DNA from: Heliopora coerulea | Lineage: Eukaryota > Cnidaria > Anthozoa > Scleralcyonacea > Helioporidae | NCBI GenBank assembly: GCA_030142905.1 | Contig: JASJOG010000081.1 | Span: forward strand, 62,001-126,000 | Direction: 5' to 3' | DNA: 64,000 nt | In this document: one piece after another, positions 58,770-64,000 of the stretch | Layout of the letters: each line of letters opens with the position of its first letter | How positions within the stretch are numbered: the first letter of the stretch is position 1 | The notes under the pieces: model-generated | What the model saw: only the letters and a program-made list of their open reading frames with translations | Databases searched by the model: none | What the model was told of the DNA's origin: nothing | Made by a program: the position numbers and the translations under genes

Positions 58770-61700
58770 CTGAACAATTAGTATATAACGTGTTTAACAC
58801 GTCATGGAAACTGTTTGACGAGATTTTAAAAATTTCACTTATTATTAAGCTGTTAAAATAATGTCTGCATGAAAAGGAAGTAAGTACGGTTCAACGCTTT
58901 CTAGAGAGATGTTATAAGCACAAATATACAGTATATCAAAACTTGTAAATATTAAATGCCTTCTCGAAAAACAGGACAGGGATGTTTTTAAATCCTTTTC
59001 AGACCAGAGTTTCCTTTTATTTTACTTGTTGCCGAAAAGGAAATTTACTACCTACTCCTTAAGAACAAAGACTAGTCACCATGCATCCCAATGTTAACAC
59101 CGAACGTTTTAACTCGTCATTTATCAATAGACTTATTTTTAACTATGACTTATCTATATGATGTATTTTTAACATTTTGATACTTATAACTTAAGATATG
59201 TATTTTTATCTTTTGAATTTAATAACATTAAAACGTTAAGACAATTTAAAATATGGAGCATTTTAACAAAAAAGATTTTAAAATTGACGAAAGTGGAACA
59301 CATCAAAATTTAAGATTGTGAAGTTGGAGTATAAATCATAAAATGCTTTATATTTAGACTTTAGTCAATGTTAGCCACCAAAGTTTTCATTAACTATTTT
59401 TGGGTTTCATCAGAGTATTTAACAATTATTTATCGAAGTGCAAGTAATTATTTAAAGATTGCGTTTATACAAGGTTTATTTACATGATATTGTTTTAGCA
59501 TATACCTCACCTAATTTACTCACAAATATGTTTCCTTAAATTTTTAAAATAATTTTACAGAACGTAGGCTTGTCGCCGGCTCGTCATATCTAACAAAACA
59601 TTTTGAACATATCCTGAGACCTTTTATCGCTAAAAAGGAAAGAAATACCTGTCTCTGAATACTTCAACAACAAATTTCATTGGTATTTTTATGTTGCTGA
59701 CACGGCGTTTCTGTTTATTAAAAATGACTTTTTTGTTCTTTCATAACTGAAACCAAACGGGAAGTCACCTTGTTTTGCCCGGAGGCGAATCATCATAAGG
59801 TGAGTAGGAGTTAGTTGGTCACCGGAGTCAGGATTCGAGTTAGGATTCCTAACAACAAAGTGACACATTTGTTGTCTAAACAAGAATATGATCGCTTGTA
59901 AATATATACTTAGGCTTTGGCACTTAATCATTTAGTATCTCTGAAGGTGTTGTAAAGTAAACAAGGAAACGTTAGACATTAGTAAATCTTTATTTATTAT
60001 GCCTTTGTTGCGCATTGTGTGCTGGCCTTTGATATTTATCATTGGACCAAACTCTAACCCTAATCTCAATTATGATCTTAGCTCTAATCCGAATTGGAAT
60101 CTGAATTCAAATTCCAACTCGAATCCCAACTCGAATCCTATCTCAGGTTCTTGCTGTCCTCGGTGACTAGTGGAGAACATTGCGATGGTGCAAAAGACCA
60201 CACTTCACCTACAATCACCTTTCGCTGTTCATTACCAGAAAATATACTATCATTAATGCCAGCCTCAAACTCATTAACGCAAAAATACATTCATTTTATT
60301 CAATCGACATTCATTAGCGTAAATATTCAACCATTTGGATCAAAGGGCATTCCATAGCGCCAACAGACGACTATTAACACAATTCAACTATGCATTAGGA
60401 ATAATAAAATTTCAATTATGCAAGAGAAATATCTTGCCCATCTTCAGATGTGAAAATAGCCCATTCACATGTCACCAGAGGTGAATACATATGATTTATA
60501 TGTGATCACATGTGAAACACATTTGATTACATGTAAATAGTCATGTGGAATTTTCACAAGGGTTTTGTAATTTATAAAAGTTTTTACTCACCGTCTGAAT
60601 GTGCTTCCTCAACTTTGCTTGTCGCATGATGCTGCTCGTGTCGTCAATAGCCAAAGCCAACAACAGGTTCATTAAAACAATTGGCATTAAGAAAATAAAC
60701 GGTACCAGAAGGGCCAGTCTTAGCCAGGAAAAGGTATCAGAGTAATCGTAATGAAGAAACGTTTCTTTAAACCCAAACTCACCCATTGTCATCACAGCAG
60801 TGGTCAACAGAGACAGACCAAAAGAGGTGAAGCCTGGTATGCCATTCATGATCGACTCAAATGCTGTGGCAAAGGCCATGAAGAAAAAAAATAGCAGACA
60901 AAGGACCTGGTAAACGAAATGTTAACTTAATGAATGTTTGTTCGCATCCTTACGAAGATTTCACATGTCATTTGACATACAAAAAACATATGAAATTGGA
61001 ACCTTTTCACATATGAAATGCCTAAAACACATGTGAAATGATCTGGTCGAAAATTTCACATGTGAAATCTTGGGTTACGAATCCTATAACATACAAATTT
61101 CACAATGGAATTGAAACAATTCGCATGTGAAATATTATTTTCATATGTGGAATTACATGAGAAATTTTTACAAGGGAACGGGAACAGAAGACGTTTTGGG
61201 TTCCAAAACATACCCCCGAGACATCTGTATAACCACGGCAAGCAGACAACTTAAGAAAATACAAAATAAAACAATCTGTATCGAGATAGGATATATTATA
61301 TATATAAAACAATCTGTATCGACTGTTTATTTGGGAAAAGTACCATAATCATGATGTTGGGATTTACCCTAAAGTGAAAAGATGGCGAATCACATGCTCA
61401 AATTCGAGACAATGTTCTTATCTATCTTCTCGAATGTTAAGGTTGTTATTTCAACAATGACTAAAATAATAGTAGTCATAACAATGCAGAGGCAAACTCT
61501 ACAAGATTTTCTTGCTGGACAGGCTGCCATAAAGAAAAATCCATTCGTGACACTAAACTGATTGCGTATGCTTGACTTCATAGATAACTTGGGTGGCCGC
61601 GTCAAGTCGTTCACACCGTTGAAACTTGTCTCGACCTGAAGGGTTATCCTATCTCGCAAAGAGGGTGACTACTACAAAGGTAAACCTATTAACCGAGGCA

Positions 61701-62567
61701 AGCAAAGACCTCTGCATATAAACACTTGCGGAAGAGTTCAAATAAATATTATCGTGTAAGTATTCCGCCCACGGTAGCGCAAAGGGGAGGGTAACCCTTT
61801 TAACCCAGTCCATGCTTTACTTAAGTGTTTTTAAAATGTGGTAAATCACCCTATAACTAACTCTTTTCTTAAACTTAACTCTAGCCACAACTCCAATGCA
61901 AACAAAAACACTATATCCCAAAAAACGTAACAAAAAACTAACAGTAGTGCTAACGTTAACGCGAAGACTAACACTTACCCTAAAACTAACTGAGACGGCA
62001 AAGTTAAGCGAGTATCGAATGTGGTTCGAAATTGTTAGTCATAATTGTTAATGTTTGAGGTTAGAAAGTTTCACCTATTTTTGTGGAAGCTTTACTTATT
62101 TTTAACTATTTTTGCAGTTTGCATTCTGAAAGTCAGTCAAATTGCAAAGCAAATATTTCCCAAATCGACATGTTTAAACTCCAAAAGCATTTTCGGTATC
62201 GGTGGCAAACACTTCGGTCTCGAGATGCCCACGAGGGCCCAACAAGGTGACAGCTTCCTATACGTGGGCCCACAGTCCTGTTATACATAGGTCAGAGGTG
62301 TAACTTGGCTCTACTAACCTTGATTAGTGTAATACAGATTCTTCTCATCATTAAAATGTAGATACCAAAGGAGGCGAATCTTCGCAAGTGAATTACAAGA
62401 TTGATCCAAGCTAAGAGAAGAGCCACAGAACATGCTTTCCATTGGAAATTTCTTTTACAGAATATGTCTCTATCCATTGGTATTGCAAATATAAACACAC
62501 ACACGAACATAACGCAGTCCAAATAATTCACTGGGTCCAAAAAGTAACGGTGCCTGTAGAATATAAT
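58038..62567 (-). CDS. TRPA1-like cation channel, gene B (split gene, 5' partial)
   Basis: Three - strand exons (62567-62319, 60906-60592, 58769-58038) join in phase 0 into 431 residues: S3 ([17 protein letters not shown]), S4 (LLLAWINLVIHLRRF), S5 (VLCLLFFFFMAFATAF), pore loop (SFGLSLLTTAVMTMGEFGF, MGE filter as in gene A), S6 (LMPIVLMNLLLALAIDD), and a tail with the coiled coil DQRLVVIVDMMKDMQQQMKA. S6 ends AIDD where gene A has AIGD. Ankyrin repeats, S1 and S2 must lie upstream; I searched 62568-64000 by eye and found no S2 exon, so it is outside the window or missing. It is convergent with gene A and a clear paralog. Role by family: calcium-permeable sensory channel of the plasma membrane. 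Confidence 0.85.
58770..60591. other. Gene B intron (1.8 kb)
   Basis: AT-rich. 60055-60140 has degenerate AACTCGAATCCC/AATCC units, and 60430-60565 is a member of the CACATGTG repeat family. Nothing else recognised. Confidence 0.6.
60430..60565. repeat. CACATATG/CACATGTG palindromic repeat, copy 2
   Basis: Motifs ATTCACATGTCACC, GATCACATGTGAAACACAT and end CATGTGGAATTTTCACAAGG just before the donor region of the gene B pore exon (the exon edge is at 60592). Confidence 0.7.
60592..60906 (-). CDS. Gene B exon: S5, pore and S6
   Basis: Acceptor GTTTACCAG, donor ACG|GTGAGT. 105 codons encode S5, the pore loop with TTAVMTMGEF, and S6, ending KLRKHIQT. The acceptor lies at the same codon as gene A exon 9, but gene A has no intron at the position of this donor. 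Confidence 0.9.
60960..61172. repeat. CACATATG/CACATGTG palindromic repeat, copy 3
   Basis: Contains TTCACATATGAAATG, TTTCACATGTGAAATC, GAATTGAAACAATTCGCATG and end ATGAGAAATTTTTACAAGGG. Order of motifs is close to copy 4 (63583-63732). Confidence 0.75.
61390..61659 (-). CDS. Unidentified - strand frame with one hydrophobic segment
   Basis: 89 codons with SIRNQFSVTNGFFFMAACPA, then a Cys-rich start and a likely membrane helix VCLCIVMTTIILVIVEITTL. It lies in a gene B intron, same strand. A CCCTTCAG acceptor-like site precedes GTCGAGAC (about 61636). It could be an exon of a nested or captured type II membrane protein gene, or chance. No family recognised. Confidence 0.25.
   Translation of the reverse strand: MRDRITLQVETSFNGVNDLTRPPKLSMKSSIRNQFSVTNGFFFMAACPARKSCRVCLCIVMTTIILVIVEITTLTFEKIDKNIVSNLSM
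62319..62567 (-). CDS. Gene B exon: S3 and S4
   Basis: Acceptor TTTTCTCAG, donor AAG|GTTAGT on the - strand. It has 249 bases, the same length, phase and donor as gene A exon 8, and encodes IIFYRHRYFLDPVNYLD and [16 protein letters not shown], nearly the same as gene A. Confidence 0.9.
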
Positions 62568-62614
62568 CTGAGAAAAGAATATCATTTTAGTAGTGGCACT
62601 GAGGTATGGATACC

Positions 62615-62856
62615 TGGGCCTGGTTGTTCAAAAGGCGATTAACTTAATCCAGGACTAGCCAAAAATTTGTGGATAACTTTCCGATGATGTTGATGAAAAA
62701 AATCGGAATTTTCTTTAACAGATCTCGGGTGAGTATATAAAGATTTTAAACTGTGAAATTTAAACTAAATTTTTCAACTAAAATAAACGAAACCTAAACA
62801 ACAGATTAACTGGTAATCCTTGATTAGCGTTAATCCTACTCTAAACAACCGGCCAG
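62615..62856. mobile_element. MITE-like element with terminal inverted repeats
   Basis: Starts TGGGCCTGGTTGTTCAAAAG (62616) then GGCGATTAACTTAATCC, and ends GATTAGCGTTAATCCTACTC then TAAACAACCGGCCAG. The ends are imperfect inverted repeats (GGCCxGGTTGTTxA...GGATTAA). No coding capacity; about 240 bases. Confidence 0.6.
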
Positions 62857-62899
62857 AGGGACATAAATGTACATGAGGAATGTGGTACTTCTGTTGTGC

Positions 62900-63240
62900 T
62901 TAAAAGTGTACCTCAGGGCCATGGGAAGCAATTTTCTGTTGGTTCGGCGGGCATTCAGGCCGAAGGAACCTGATGCCAAACAAAGTCGCTATAAACAGCA
63001 ACGCGAGTGGGCTGGGAACGAGACTGATACGCATCTTAAAACTTTTTGTTGCGCGGAACTTTGGTCCGGCGGCCGACGCAGCTGCCAGGCCTGGTCCTAC
63101 AACCCTGTGCCTCGGGACATTGGCCTCGGAAGACAAAGGTGGTGGAAGTTCTTCAAACGTGCTTGAACGGGGCACCGCCGAAAAGGCCACCTTGATTTCG
63201 AGAAGAAGAATTATGAATAAACCTTGGAGTTACTAGCTAG
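62900..63240. other. GC-rich block with open frames on both strands
   Basis: Visibly richer in GC than its surroundings, with overlapping + strand frames (62867-63166 and 62973-63236) and a - strand frame (63190-62900). None resembles a family I know. It may be a fragment of a mobile element or a diverged exon; strand undecided. Confidence 0.3.
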
Positions 63241-63582
63241 ATAAACGGTTTAAAACAATAGAAACATTGTTTAATTTATGGGACGTTTAAGGAAGAGCTG
63301 ATATTTTTAAGGGATATCAGCAACCAGTGTGATACTCTACCACTTTAAGATTTTCCATACATCCGAACACACAGCTCAACCAGTACTCTTCCTTGATGTG
63401 AAACAACTTTTACTGGCTGATAAATAATGGCCTGCAGTTGTTCACTTTCAGTCTTGGCGCTAGAGGGGAGGGACAGAGGGGGCTACTGGCCGCTGTCGGG
63501 AAACCATAGCCCCCCCCTGTCGTGTAATAATTAACAATTCATCAGGGAATTTTCAGTGTTGATGACACGTCTGTATATTGTA

Positions 63583-63732
63583 TCACATGTGAAATTATGA
63601 TGTGTTGAAAATCTGTATTTCACATATGAAATGGAACCTTCACATGTACAAATTAATTTCACGTATGAAATTGAAACAATTCACGTATGAAAGATTTTCA
63701 CGTGTAAAATTGCATGTGAAATTTTTGTATGG
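63583..63732. repeat. CACATATG/CACATGTG palindromic repeat, copy 4
   Basis: ATCACATGTGAAATTATG, TTTCACATATGAAATGG, CTTCACATGTACAAATTAAT, TTTCACGTATGAAATTG and end GCATGTGAAATTTTTGTATG. The last segment is almost identical to 56710-56729. Confidence 0.8.
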
Positions 63733-64000
63733 GTGCAGCCCCTTTGCGGAAGATGCATGTTTTATACGGGCGGGCTAATTTTTACAAAAGTGTGCGAAGA
63801 GGTCGCATTCCACTGCTCTGCTGCTTAAATTTCAGAGAGTTAAATAAAGAAATACGTAAAGAAGAATTTCCGTACCTTGATTTTATTAGCAAAGTTGTCC
63901 AAAAGTATAAAACTTTCTTAACCCTTTCGAGTCCATACCGGACTTTAGTATGTTACTCTGACTGACGCCAAACCGTTTTACTCGTTAACGGGAGACCTCT

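Larger units (their letters stand above)
60907..62318. other. Gene B intron (1.4 kb)
   Basis: Contains CACATGTG repeat copy 3 (60960-61172), an unexplained - strand frame with a membrane segment (61390-61659), and CTAACTCT/AACACTA-type degenerate repeats (about 61855-62000). Confidence 0.6.
62568..64000. other. Upstream flank or intron of gene B
   Basis: Contains a MITE-like foldback (62615-62856), a GC-rich block (62900-63240) and palindromic repeat copy 4 (63583-63732). I found no S1, S2 or ankyrin exon of gene B here. Confidence 0.5.

Noticed and set aside
58357..58781. + strand frames opposite the gene B last exon
   Set aside because: Antisense shadows; the - strand encodes a recognisable TRPA tail.

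Overview
This is eukaryotic, almost certainly invertebrate metazoan DNA. Genes are split by GT-AG introns, the intergenic and intronic DNA is AT-rich and full of repeats, and non-LTR retrotransposon remnants and tRNA-derived SINE-like units are present. The only two genes I can support are paralogous TRPA-type cation channels (ankyrin repeats plus a six-helix pore domain). I infer a cnidarian, perhaps a stony coral or anemone, from general repeat style and the TRPA paralogy; that is inference, not proof.

Layout. (1) About 1-16.3 kb: gene A, a TRPA1-like channel on the + strand. Nine consecutive exons join in frame from 822 to the stop at 15871 (909 residues, 5' end outside the window). Its introns hold microsatellites, tRNA-like SINE fragments, foldback elements, two LINE remnants and a 14-bp CACGTG tandem array. 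(2) About 16.9-20.2 kb: degenerate ~165-170 bp satellite monomers, mostly in inverted orientation, interrupted by about 1.6 kb of other DNA that includes a compact inverted-repeat-rich block. (3) About 20.2-54.35 kb: a 34-kb array of a ~168-bp satellite in + orientation, diverged at its left edge and organised in the middle into higher-order repeats (1517-bp 9-mers, 1009-bp 6-mers, 4032-bp 24-mers, 2011-bp 12-mers). (4) About 54.35-56.7 kb: a TA microsatellite, one inverted satellite monomer, a second ~182-bp palindromic tandem repeat interrupted by a LINE 3' end, and a CACATATG-type palindromic repeat. (5) About 57.1-58.0 kb: a long polypyrimidine tract. (6) 58.0-62.6 kb: gene B, a second TRPA paralog on the - strand (three 3' exons, 431 residues, 5' end not found in the window). 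(7) 62.6-64 kb: MITE-like and palindromic repeats and an unexplained GC-rich block.

The two channels are arranged tail to tail with the satellite and its flanking repeats between them. They share one exon of identical length (249 bp) and the same splice phase into S5, but gene B has an extra intron in its C-terminal tail. The main point of interest is the large, internally homogenised, nucleosome-length satellite with higher-order repeats and inverted diverged edges, lying between two apparently intact genes rather than in a gene-free region.
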